DNA from: Buxus sempervirens | Lineage: Eukaryota > Streptophyta > Magnoliopsida > Buxales > Buxaceae | Length of the DNA stretch: 64,000 nt | Direction: 5' to 3' | Assembly: GCA_947561395.2 (NCBI GenBank) | Contig: OX387186.1 | Location: 48,937,220-49,001,219 of the forward strand | Part shown: in pieces, positions 47,395 through 57,600 of the stretch | Numbering within the stretch: position 1 is the stretch's first letter | Layout of the letters: each line of letters opens with the position of its first letter | Made by a program: the position numbers and the translations under genes | The notes under the pieces: generated by a model | The model's database searches: none | Seen by the model: the letters and a program-made list of their open reading frames with translations, nothing else | What the model was told of the DNA's origin: nothing

Positions 47395-48868
47395 GGATCA
47401 GCATTATCACAAACATGTCTCAGGTTCAAGGACCGCCTTCTAAGCCGGTCAAGCGATGCCGGTGAGCTCCACCAGCTTCGTATGAGAAGTAGAAATGAGA
47501 TGAAGCGGTGTTTTAACTGGTGGGATCTGACCTGGTTCGGTTTTGGGTCAGTGATCGGGCCGGAATATTTGTCGTCACAGGACAAGATGCTCATGAACAT
47601 GCTGGTCCAGCCATAGTAATGTTGGTGTTTCAGCAATGCTTTCTGTTCTATGTTATACGGAATTTGCAACAGAAATCCCTGTTGCTGGGGCTCATTTGCT
47701 TACCTGAGAATAGAATTAGGAGACTTTGCAGCACTCATAACTGCAGCAAACTTGCTTCTGGAGAGCATTGTTGGCACTGCAGCAGTGGCAAGATCATGGA
47801 CTTCTTACATTGCAACTCTTTTAGACCGCCACCCAAAATCACTTAGAATACACACAAATCTGAAAGAGGGCTTTAATTTCTTGGACCCAATTGCCGTACT
47901 AGTTCTTATGGTTGCTGCAACCCTAACCATGACAAGCATCAAGAAAACTTCATACTTCAACTTGGCTGCATCTGCAGTGAACACCGTTCCAACTAAAAGC
48001 TCAAGCTCATAGTAGGAATGATCTTTTATATGTTTAATTTATTCCTCAGCACTCTCCCTCATGTGTGTGGGTCGGACTCAAACCCATTTTAGGGAGGCCC
48101 TACACGTGGAATATTTTTTTTCAATGGGTGGAGTGGAGGTTTGAACCTAGGACCTGGCATTTGCTTAAGGCTCTGATGCCATGTAGAACATCATTCCTAC
48201 TAAAAGCTCAAACTCATAGTAGGGGCGAACTTTCATATGTTTAATATATTCCTTAACATACTTTGCTTATGGTGGATTTGAAAACATTGCCACCATGGCT
48301 GAAGAAACAAAAAACCCATCAAGAGATATACCACTGGGTCTGCTTGGATCCATGTCTATCATCAAGTCATATATTGCTTGATGTCTCTGTCCCTCCCTGA
48401 GTATGATGCAGAAGTATACAAATATATATCCAAATGCTGCGTATTCTGTATTCTGTTGCGTTTCAGAGTGTGGGGATGAAATGGGCAAAGTATCTTGTAG
48501 CACTGGGAGCCCTCAAAGGAATGACCACTGTTCTATTGGTGGGAGCTCTTGTTCAGGCGCGCTATACCACACACATTGGCAGGGCTCATATGAATCCACC
48601 AATGTTTGCGCTTGTTCACCCCAAAACAGGAACGCCCATAAATGCTACACTCTTTGATTATCATCTGCAGTGCCTGTATTGCCCTCTTCTCCAGTCTGGG
48701 TATCTTAGCAAGCTTGTTATCCATCAGCACGCTCTTTATCTTCATGATGACGGCTGTTGCACTCCTTGTGAGGAGATACTATGTGAGAGAGATCACCCTC
48801 AAATAAACCTCTTGAAATTGATCATTTTCTTGATGATCATTATTGCTTCTTCGATGGCAACTTCAGCT
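47395..48868 (+). pseudogene. CAT pseudogene B, 3' part
   Basis: The coding sequence resumes right after the 3' target duplication with GGATCAGCATTATCAC and follows the intact gene (from its position 51494) to ACTTCAGCTTAG, where a TAG falls at the equivalent of the codon for Tyr in SAYWG. On the way are a small deletion where GCCATAGT joins AATGTTGG, several frameshifts, and replacement of about 110 bp (equivalent of 52101-52211) by a TRIM. The last 120 codons are missing in this orientation. An inverted C-terminal piece follows. Confidence 0.9.
47985..48258 (-). mobile_element. TRIM (miniature LTR retrotransposon)
   Basis: Terminal direct repeats of about 70-77 bp (right 48182-48258; left about 47985-48051) share TTCC-ACTAAAAGCTCAA-CTCATAGTAGG and TATGTTTAAT-TATTCCT. 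On the minus strand the right repeat ends TTCTACA and is followed at once by TGGCATCAGAGCC (48181-48169), a near-perfect initiator-Met primer site. Next to the left repeat lies the purine run GAGGGAGAG. The interior is about 130 bp. There is no target duplication: the flanks are CAT positions about 110 bp apart, so the insertion came with a deletion. Confidence 0.8.
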
Positions 48869-48889
48869 TAGCAGGATCTCGCTTCTGAA

Positions 48890-49064
48890 ATACCAATTTC
48901 TGAAGTTTAGGGCTCTGCTTCATAACCTCATCAAAGGTTTTAGGGATCCGCTCTCTAACCTTATCAGGATCTAGCTTCTGCTATTGATGGGCCATGTCAT
49001 AGGTTGCCTGGAGATCAAAGAAAATATAGTAGATTAGCATTATTACAGCGCAGATGCCAAACCT
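48890..49064 (-). pseudogene. Inverted CAT C-terminal fragment
   Basis: Read on the minus strand, 49064-48951 matches the intact CAT gene from AAGGTTTGGTGTCTGC to GATCCTGGTAAGGTTATG (equivalent of 53016-53126). It covers the last membrane segment and HATYDMAHQQQKPDP. The match carries on weakly through the stop region to 48890. It follows the truncated forward copy head-to-head, so the missing C-terminus of copy B is present but flipped. Confidence 0.85.
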
Positions 49065-51395
49065 TCAGAAATTGGTAAAGTCTTGGGCATGTCAATGAAC
49101 TGAGCTTAGCTTGAGTTTGGTAATCATGTTCATGAGTTAGGCTTGAGCTTTGAAAATAAAAAAAAGGTCATTTATTTGGATTTTTAATTCATTTTTAGTT
49201 TATATATATATGCTACTGCGCTACGCTCATAGATTTTGTAGACTTATAATTAATACATCCTTGGTTCATTTTACCCATTACAATTCAGATTGAGTCCTTG
49301 TAAAATTTCAATGAGCTTAATATATCCTTGGATTCACTAATTTACATATTAAACGCACTTATTTATGTGTAGGATGCAGTATGATTTAGCTAAATCATCT
49401 ACATAATGCTTAAAAACAGGTATATGCATGTTTTGTACCTAAATCGGGATCTTTTGCGTAAAGAATATCTAAACAGAAAAGAGGAGAAGAAAAATCACCT
49501 CTCAAATGAAAACATCAAACCATGGAAGTGGTGGTCCAATGGTCTTGTGATTGCGATTTACTCCCATATGGTTTGGAGGGCTGGAGGTCCTAGGATTAAA
49601 TCTCCCTCCATGCATGTAGGGATTAGTCCTAAGGACTTGAAAGCAAGGTTTGTACTTTCGTGGTGCTGTGGTGACTGTCCAATCCTCTTTGACTACCATA
49701 AGGATAAGGAGGAGGCCCATTCCTCCCTTCTTTTTCTACCCAAAAAAAGGAAAAGAAAAGAAAAGAAATAAAGACTAGAAAGTGAAGAGAAAGAGGGAGG
49801 AAAGAAGAAACTTATAACCTCTCAACATTGATAGGAAAGAAAAATAACAAATCAGAAGACGTGAGAGAAGACTGGTCACCTTTCATGGGGGCGTTTAGTC
49901 AACCATTTTTTGTCATTTCTTGCTTGGGTTGGCAGATACGTCCTAAACCCCGTAGTCTCGCCCTTGAAATATAGAAAGGTAATATGTGGTCTGTCACAAA
50001 TCACAACAACTTAAACTTGCTATTTTGATCTTGCAAGCTTTGTCATATGCACCAATTATTCAGCTAATTCGGCCCCTCCCATTTCATATAATCCACAAAG
50101 ACTAAGTTGCAAGACACCCATTTGGAGTCTTTTGCTTTATTGCGTTTTGTCATGGTAGAATTTTTGGAACTATATCAAGAATTGAAATCTTGAAATCACT
50201 ATTCATGAAAGGGGAACAGCCAGAGGGAAGATTATGAAAAAATCACTTTTGGTTGATATTTATAAAAGCAATCCATCAAAAAACTTATTTTCAAAAAAAG
50301 ATCACTTTTTAGAAATAATTAAATTACAAGATCACTTTTCAAACATAATTAACTTGAGGATTATTTTAGTTAGGACTCAAGTTCATTCTATGTGGATACA
50401 AGCGCATCCTACATAGGCCACGAGCGCATCCTATGTGGATATCCTACATGAGACACGAGTGCATCTTACATTCCTATGTGGATACAAGCTGTTTTACCTA
50501 CAATAAAGTGATACTATTTTTTAAAATTTTTTTTGAAAAGTGACCATGCAGGTAAATTATATTTGAAAAGTGACCCTTTTTGCAAAATGAGATTTTTGAT
50601 GGAATGTTTTTATTAATACAAGCCAAAAAGTTGACCTTTTTCTTAATTTCCCCTGAAAAAGATCCTACTCAATGGTAGTTTGTCTTCAGATTCTAAAACT
50701 GGATTACCAATGCTCTCAAACAACTCAGATTCCCAAAAAATGCAAATTCATTTATGCTTAAGAACTTAATGTAGCTGGCTTGCCAATTGCCATATTTATT
50801 ATGAGATAACTGGACTCTCATCCTCTGTAGCGCACGCTGCATACACCCCCTCACATTCAGTGGGGGGCCACCATACATATGAGGGCCGCACACCATTCAT
50901 GTGAGGGACTGTTTACAGCATGGCCATTGGAGATAACTTCACTGTATTGGTCAGGCTAGAAAATGTAAAGCTGTCAAGTTGGGAATTGTAGATGCATGCA
51001 CCATCTGAATTGTAGGTGCACGCACCATCCCAAAATTGACCAGTAAGAACAAGACAACTTTGACAGTGTAGGATCTTTCAGATTTATTTGAAATCCCCAA
51101 TTGCCCATTTCATCAGCCACGACAAAATGCCAATTTCCCCATAATATCCCAACCCCTTGTGAGTAAAGAACCTGTGGGACTGAGATTTCAAGACAAATCT
51201 TGTTTGTTTTGTCTGAATCTCATGGGCCAGGTCAGCATCATTTATTGATTTCACAGAAATTTCAGTCTTAAGTCAATAGAGATTAAGGAAAGCGTTTAAA
51301 GAATGGAATGAGTTCTTACATAAAGAGCAGTGTCTCTGAAAAACCCCACCAGTTCATCTTCACTTTCCAACAGCAAAAGAAACTGAAGAACGGAC
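49065..51395 (+). other. Intergenic and 5' flank of the intact CAT gene
   Basis: About 2.3 kb without a coding gene. The part from about 49985 to 51395 is homologous in blocks to the flanks of CAT copies A and B (for example CACAACAACTTAAACTTGCT and GGCTAGAAAATGTAAAGCTG). A repeated word, GCGCATCCTA with variants, occurs three times at about 50400-50470. A GTGAGGG/CCCTCAC-rich stretch lies at 50840-50915. Confidence 0.55.
49515..49745 (+). mobile_element. Possible tRNA-derived SINE
   Basis: TGGTCCAATGG (an A-box-like sequence) is followed about 55 bp later by AGGATTAAATCTCC (B-box-like), in a 230-bp stretch that ends in an A/AAAG-rich tail at 49741-49770. The layout is that of a tRNA-derived SINE, but both boxes are degenerate and no target duplication was established. 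Confidence 0.35.
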
Positions 51396-53159
51396 ATGGG
51401 TTCATTGGGTCATGAAACACAACCCAGAAGCTATTGGAGGTGGAGCAAACAAGACTTCTTCCCAGAAGAATCATTCCAAAACTGGGGCACCTACGGATCA
51501 GCATTATCACAAACATGGTTCAGGTTCAAGGACCGCCTTCTAAGCCGATCAAGCGATGCCAATGAGCTCCACCAGCTTCGTATGAGAAGTGAAAATGAGA
51601 TGAAGCGGTGCCTTAACTGGTGGGATCTGACCTGGTTCGGTTTTGGGTCAGTGATTGGGGCTGGAATCTTTGTACTCACAGGGCAAGAAGCTCATGAGCA
51701 TGCTGGTCCAGCCATAGTCTTGTCCTACATAGCTTCTGGTGTTTCAGCAATGCTTTCTGTTCTATGTTACACAGAATTTGCAATAGAAATCCCTGTTGCT
51801 GGGGGCTCATTTGCTTACCTGAGAGTTGAATTGGGAGACTTTGCAGCATTCATAACTGCAGCAAACTTGCTTCTGGAGAGCATTGTTGGCGGTGCAGCAG
51901 TGGCAAGATCATGGACTTCTTACTTCGCAACTCTTTTAGACCGCCATCCAAACTCACTTAGAATACACACAAATCTGAAAGAGGGCTTCAATTTCTTGGA
52001 CCCAATTGCTGTATTAGTTCTTTTGGTTGCCGCAATCCTTGCCATGACCAGCACCAGGAAAACTTCATACCTCAACTGGGTTGCATCTGCAGTGAACACT
52101 CTGGTCATATTGTTTGTGATAGTTGCAGGATTTGCCCATGCCAAAACCTCCAACCTGACACCATTCATGCCTTATGGGGTTGAAGGGATCTTCCAAGCAG
52201 CAGCTATTGTGTACTTTGCCTATGGTGGATTTGACAACATTGCCACCATGGCTGAAGAAACAAAAAACCCATCAAGAGATATACCACTGGGTCTGCTTGG
52301 ATCCATGTCTATTATTACAGTTATATATTGCTTGATGGCTCTGTCCCTGAGTATGATGCAGAAGTATACAAATATAGATCCAAATGCTGCGTATTCTGTT
52401 GCATTTCAGAGTGTGGGGATGAAATGGGCAAAGTATCTTGTAGCACTGGGAGCCCTCAAAGGAATGACCACTGTTCTATTGGTGGGAGCTCTTGGCCAGG
52501 CGCGCTATACCACACACATTGCAAGGGCTCATATGATTCCACCATGGTTTGCACTCGTTCACCCCAAAACGGGGACACCCATAAATGCTACACTCTTGAT
52601 GACCATCTTCAGTGCCTGTATTGCCCTCTTCTCCAGTTTGGGTATCTTAGCAAGCTTGTTATCCATCAGCACACTCTTTATCTTCATGATGATGGCTGTT
52701 GCACTCCTTGTGAGGAGATACTATGTGAGAGGGATTACCCCTCAAATCAACCTCTTGAAATTGATCATTTTCTTGATGATCATTATTGCTTCTTCAGTGG
52801 CAACTTCAGCTTATTGGGGTCTGACGCCCCATGGTTGGTTGGGATACACAATCACTGTTCCATTCTGGTTTTTGGGGACCATGGGACTCTCTGTGTTTTT
52901 GCCTCAGCAAAGGGTGCCAAAGGTGTGGGGTGTTCCTCTTGTTCCATGGTTGCCATCACTGTCAATTGCAACAAATCTGTTTCTCATGGGATCTCTAGGT
53001 CGCGAGGCCTTCGCAAGGTTTGGTGTCTGCACTGTCATCATGCTAATCTACTATGTTTTCTTCGGTCTCCATGCAACCTATGACATGGCCCATCAGCAGC
53101 AGAAGCCAGATCCTGGTAAGGTTATGGAGCATGAAAATTTAGGAGATGCAGGGCCCTGA
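51396..53159 (+). CDS. CAT: Cationic amino acid transporter, CAT1/5/8 type
   Basis: An intact 587-aa frame in a single exon. It begins MGSLGHETQPRSYWRW, has a hydrophilic N-terminus of about 70 residues with FFPEESFQNWGTYG, then the APC-superfamily signature FGFGSVIGAGIFVLTG (81-96), CYTEFAIEIPVAGGSFAYLR, GGAAVARSWTSYFA, TMAEETKNPSRDIPLG, LGALKGMTTVLLVGALGQAR and HPKTGTPINAT. About 12-14 hydrophobic segments follow, with FFGLHATYDMAH near the C-terminus. Length and signatures match plant cationic amino acid transporters of the CAT1/CAT5/CAT8 clade, which carry Arg, Lys, His and some neutral amino acids across the plasma membrane by proton coupling. The start equals the ATG conserved in both pseudogene copies. 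Which clade member it is cannot be decided here. Confidence 0.93.
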   Translation: MGSLGHETQPRSYWRWSKQDFFPEESFQNWGTYGSALSQTWFRFKDRLLSRSSDANELHQLRMRSENEMKRCLNWWDLTWFGFGSVIGAGIFVLTGQEAHEHAGPAIVLSYIASGVSAMLSVLCYTEFAIEIPVAGGSFAYLRVELGDFAAFITAANLLLESIVGGAAVARSWTSYFATLLDRHPNSLRIHTNLKEGFNFLDPIAVLVLLVAAILAMTSTRKTSYLNWVASAVNTLVILFVIVAGFAHAKTSNLTPFMPYGVEGIFQAAAIVYFAYGGFDNIATMAEETKNPSRDIPLGLLGSMSIITVIYCLMALSLSMMQKYTNIDPNAAYSVAFQSVGMKWAKYLVALGALKGMTTVLLVGALGQARYTTHIARAHMIPPWFALVHPKTGTPINATLLMTIFSACIALFSSLGILASLLSISTLFIFMMMAVALLVRRYYVRGITPQINLLKLIIFLMIIIASSVATSAYWGLTPHGWLGYTITVPFWFLGTMGLSVFLPQQRVPKVWGVPLVPWLPSLSIATNLFLMGSLGREAFARFGVCTVIMLIYYVFFGLHATYDMAHQQQKPDPGKVMEHENLGDAGP

Positions 53160-54658
53160 AACGTCTGAAATACCAATATTTTATTTCCAATTCCCAAATG
53201 CCCCTCTTCAGATTAGATTCTGAAGTTGTTAAACCCATCATATTCTATGAATTTAATCATTTTCCCTCAGTGAATCTTAATTTGTTGAATTTCCTGAATT
53301 TGGCCCTTTGTACAAGTTTCAGGATTATGACAAATACAAATGCAAGATTAAGAGTTAAGGATAAGAAAGCTGAGGGTTCTATCTTGTAACTTTCATTGGT
53401 TATCCGAAAAAAGAAAAACAAATGTATCTAGAAGTATAGCTGCTAGCTTGTGAGTAGATCACTTTGTACAGCTCTGTTCTACAGAGTTTCAGGTCCAAGG
53501 TTATCCAACCCCATCTGGGACAAGAAAATGGTTGCAGATTGAAGCTATGTGAATCAAGGCCAAAAATTTTGATAAGGAGCAGCCCTAAGATTTAGTTGTC
53601 ACTTGCTCTCTATTTCAGTGATCATGGTCAAATCGAACCATTGATGGTATTTAAAAATGAAAGTAGAGAGAGCTTACTTATTTGTGAACCAAAAAGACTC
53701 TAATGACAGACTCAAGGGATCATTTTAAGAGCCAAGGGACCACCATCTGTTCAAGAACTTTTGTTGTTTTTAGAGATTGATAGAACTGTCAGATGTGCAT
53801 GCAACAATAACAAAGAAACATGGTATATAGTTCATTACTTTAGTTTTAAAGGGAGCTTCAAAGGTCAATGAGTGTAGCACAGAGATGTTGATGTAAATTT
53901 GTCAATTTCTCTGTCTTTCTTCTCCCTGCTTGTACTATAATATGTTTCTTTGTACGCTTATATTTGTTCTAATATATTTGTATTTTTTTGTGAAGTTGAC
54001 TATGATATTAATAATATAATATTAGAAAAGTAAGGTCCCCAAGAACTTCAAAGACACTAATTACAAATTCCATCCAAGAAAGACTGATTAGGGAATGCCA
54101 CAGAAAAGCAAATCCCTCCCACAACCATCACTAGCTAGTTAATATGCAAGGTCATTGGCTGACTTCGGCATGTAGCTGAATGAGGTATTCAGATCACGCA
54201 CCACGAATCTAGCCAGGCAGATCGTATGTATAAGGTTCCAAGGGCACTCCCTGCCATTCCTTGCACATACAAAAACAGAATATCGTCTCCTTCAATACCA
54301 GCCAATACCGGCAATACCATGATGTCTTGGCTCAGTCTTGGCCATTACTGAGTCAACTTGGCCGATACGACCCAATATCAGCCAAGTTTTAAGACCAGTG
54401 TAGACGAGCTCAACCAATCAGTCATCCTTATTTACTTAAAAATGTTAGTGCACCTTAAAAATGACTTCCATAGAACATTTCAACAAGGCATTGTATATTG
54501 TAAAGCAAACATTTTTTATTGAAATATATGTTTATATGATGATTTGCATATCATTAGGTTTATAGAAATATATGTTTAGATGAGGACTATGTGGTACATA
54601 GGCTTATGATTGATATGGTAATTAGTCATTGTTAAATACTCTGCAAGGTTGACGGCAT
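53160..54658. other. Spacer between CAT and MOSC genes (convergent)
   Basis: The first part is the CAT 3' UTR and flank; 53505-53605 is shared with pseudogene A. A patch at about 54265-54395 contains repeated 'AATACCAGCCAATACC' and 'GGCC(A/G)ATAC' words, a low-copy degenerate repeat. No gene was seen. The two genes converge here, so both 3' ends fall in this interval. Confidence 0.5.
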
Positions 54659-57600
54659 TCAAGCTGCTGCATCTGCTGGAGAGGGGACTTTCATAATGAC
54701 ATGAACTGGGTCTCCCACTTTAATAACCTTTCCTTTCCCATCAGTTAGTGAGTCCTTGCAGACTAAATTCTGTCCGAAATAAACCTGCAAGCACAGTTAA
54801 CATGAAGTTTGTTTTATGCTGTTAGTCATTCACGTGAATGTAGGCACATTGCTTTTGATTTCTTTATGGATGAATGGAGCCACATTATCTACATTTTAGA
54901 CCTACAGTCTTACCTGTCCCTGTTGTTTCTTGGTTGGACGCAGCACTTTATCTGACCGGAACTTCATGAGAGCTTCAGTTGGTTCAGACCCTGCAATCCC
55001 ATTTTCTTGATTGATTGTGGGCACCTGATGAAAAAGGGCCACATAAACATAATTGGGAGCTAAACATAAATAAGATTGGAAAATACGCGAATTTAACTGA
55101 CCTGGGTATATTCTAAACAACACATCATGTACTTCATCATGGTAATGGTGGGATCTTATTGTTTTCCCCAAACTTTTTATCACTAAATTTTAACCTTACC
55201 AAGTGGGACTAAAAATTTCAAATCAGGGTTGCAATATGAAACAAGTACTATATATATGTATATATATCTTCATAGTTGTGTTATATTAATAAGCAGTGAG
55301 TTTCTGTCAAGAAGTAGAACATCCTGGTCATCGCATTGTAAGATGTGATAAAAGCTGATATTAAGAAAGATATAGAAAATGAACAAAGAAAAAAATTTTA
55401 CCTTACAGCGTGAGCATAACTTGACACCATGAAACGCTATTGTGTTTATTTTGATTTCTTTCCATAAATCCTCATCAAATGGTTCACATCCATCCACAAG
55501 AATGCTGACATTCAAAACAAGGTACAAGATCTGAGGACCATATGGATGAAAGAAAGGTGTCCATGATATAGTAAATAAGAAATAACACTTCCATTACAAT
55601 GAATAGCTTCCATATAAGATGAGATAAATTTGATTTACTTACTTGGGTCTGAAGCGATTGATTGGTAGAGGCTCCTTGAGAATCCTATTTAATGCATCCA
55701 ATGATCCCTACAAAAGAAATATTGGCTTGACATCATGCTTTGATATTTCCTCTTTGATGGAGGATTACATCATTCATTTAATTTGCTTGACTGACCTGTG
55801 ATATTAACATAAATGGATACTGATCAGCAAACATATGCTTGTATCCATTAGCGTAGTTGGGATCCACAGCTCTAGTTTCGGATGCTGCACTTGAAGTTGG
55901 AACAAACATATATAAATATTTCTTCAGTTATTACAGATTAATTAAAAAAAATTTTGCATTCATTAGACATCTTTGACTGATTGTAGGAGCATTTAAAACA
56001 TTATGTGATAATTATTAGGCATTGCTTTTTTTGGGGTACATTTGTTACGGGAATTGCTCGCCTGGCACTAGGGGTGCTTATTGGGCCATGTCGGGCCTGG
56101 GGCCACAGCCCGTTTGGGCACGGCCAGCCAGGGCACGTGGCCCGACGGGCCGCGGCACTCCGGGCACGCATGCCGGCCCGCTATGGGGCACGCCCAACTT
56201 TGTGGATTATTGCTTTTTTTGGGGTACATTTGTTACGGGAATTGCTCGCCTGGCACTAGGGGTGCTTATTGGGCCATGTCGGGCCTGGGGCCATAGCCCG
56301 TTTGGGCACGGCCAGCCAGGGCACGTGGCCCGACGGGCCGCGGCACTCCGGGCACGCATGCCGGCCCGCTATGGGGCACACCCAACTTTGTGGATTGGGT
56401 TTGAAAAAGGAAATGGAAATTGTCGAGAGTAGGGTTCGAACCTAGCTCAACAGCTTTCAAGCCTATCTCCTTAACCACTAGGACACATCGATTTCTTTCA
56501 TCAATAGTATCATAATTAAATTATTTTAGCTAAAAATTAAGGATACACCCACGATTGTTGGAAAATATAATTATAGAAGCTCTTATATAATCAATCAAAG
56601 CTATGAAAATAATTAGGTATAAATAAGCCCAAAAAGCTGTTATAAAATCTCCAATTAAATATATTTGTTAAGTCCATGGTTTTTAATTAGACTACTTTAA
56701 ATCTTTAATGGGTGTAATTTATATATTTTTTTTAGCAAAATCTATCCCAATATGTGTAAGACAATTTTGTGAATAATAAAAATATTTTTCAGAATTTTTT
56801 TGGATTTTTAAAAAAAATTACTTTTAATACCCCTGGCCCGCCAAGCTCGACACAGCATGCCTGTTGGGGCGTGCCGTGCCGGGCCTGGCTACAGCACGGG
56901 GGGCCCATGGCCCGCCCGGCACGGGCCAAGCGCGTTTGGGCCGGCCCGTTGAGCACCCATACCTGGCACATAGCTTTTTTACACAAACACACCCATCATC
57001 CTTAGCTCCTTGGGGAACACGGTTTTAGAGTGGACCTTTGAGTCTAGTGCATACCAGCAAATCAAACTCAGCTAGAGGCAAGCTGTCAAGCAAACTCACT
57101 TTGATTTGATGAGAGTGGTGTTTGAACCCAGGCCCTGAATATGTGCATCACAACGTTTTACTGCCGCCATCCTCATTTAGTAGCCATAATGGCATAGATG
57201 ATAGGCATGCCAATTAATGCACACTACACAAACATGAGCATGCACAAGCACACAGACACACACTCTCTCCCTCTTTATATATACATTCTGGTGGAATGCT
57301 TCTCCCTTTGTGCTAATCATAAGATTTCTAGTGTTGTGAAGATCATTTAAAATCATTGAGATGGTAGTATGAAGAACAAGTTATTTAGTAATAGAAAAAA
57401 TTTGAAACCCTGAATTTAGTTACGATCTCCAAAACATGGCTTGTTATGGCTTCATTCACCATGAAAAAAGATTTTAAGTACTGGGGCAAGTAATGTTGGG
57501 AACAACACATGAGCTTGTATGGTTTCTAATGCAACAAACATAGGACTACTTTATAATATTTTGCAGATTGAGATTGTAACTTATGTATCACAAAATCTAT

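Noticed and set aside
50400..50470. Three GCGCATCCTA-like repeats considered as a CRISPR-like or regulatory array
   Set aside because: The window is plant nuclear DNA, spacing is irregular and units are poorly conserved; no such system is expected.
52328..53083. A 251-codon plus-strand frame inside the CAT gene
   Set aside because: It is a shifted frame within the intact transporter; composition is Cys/His-rich noise and it has no own start context.
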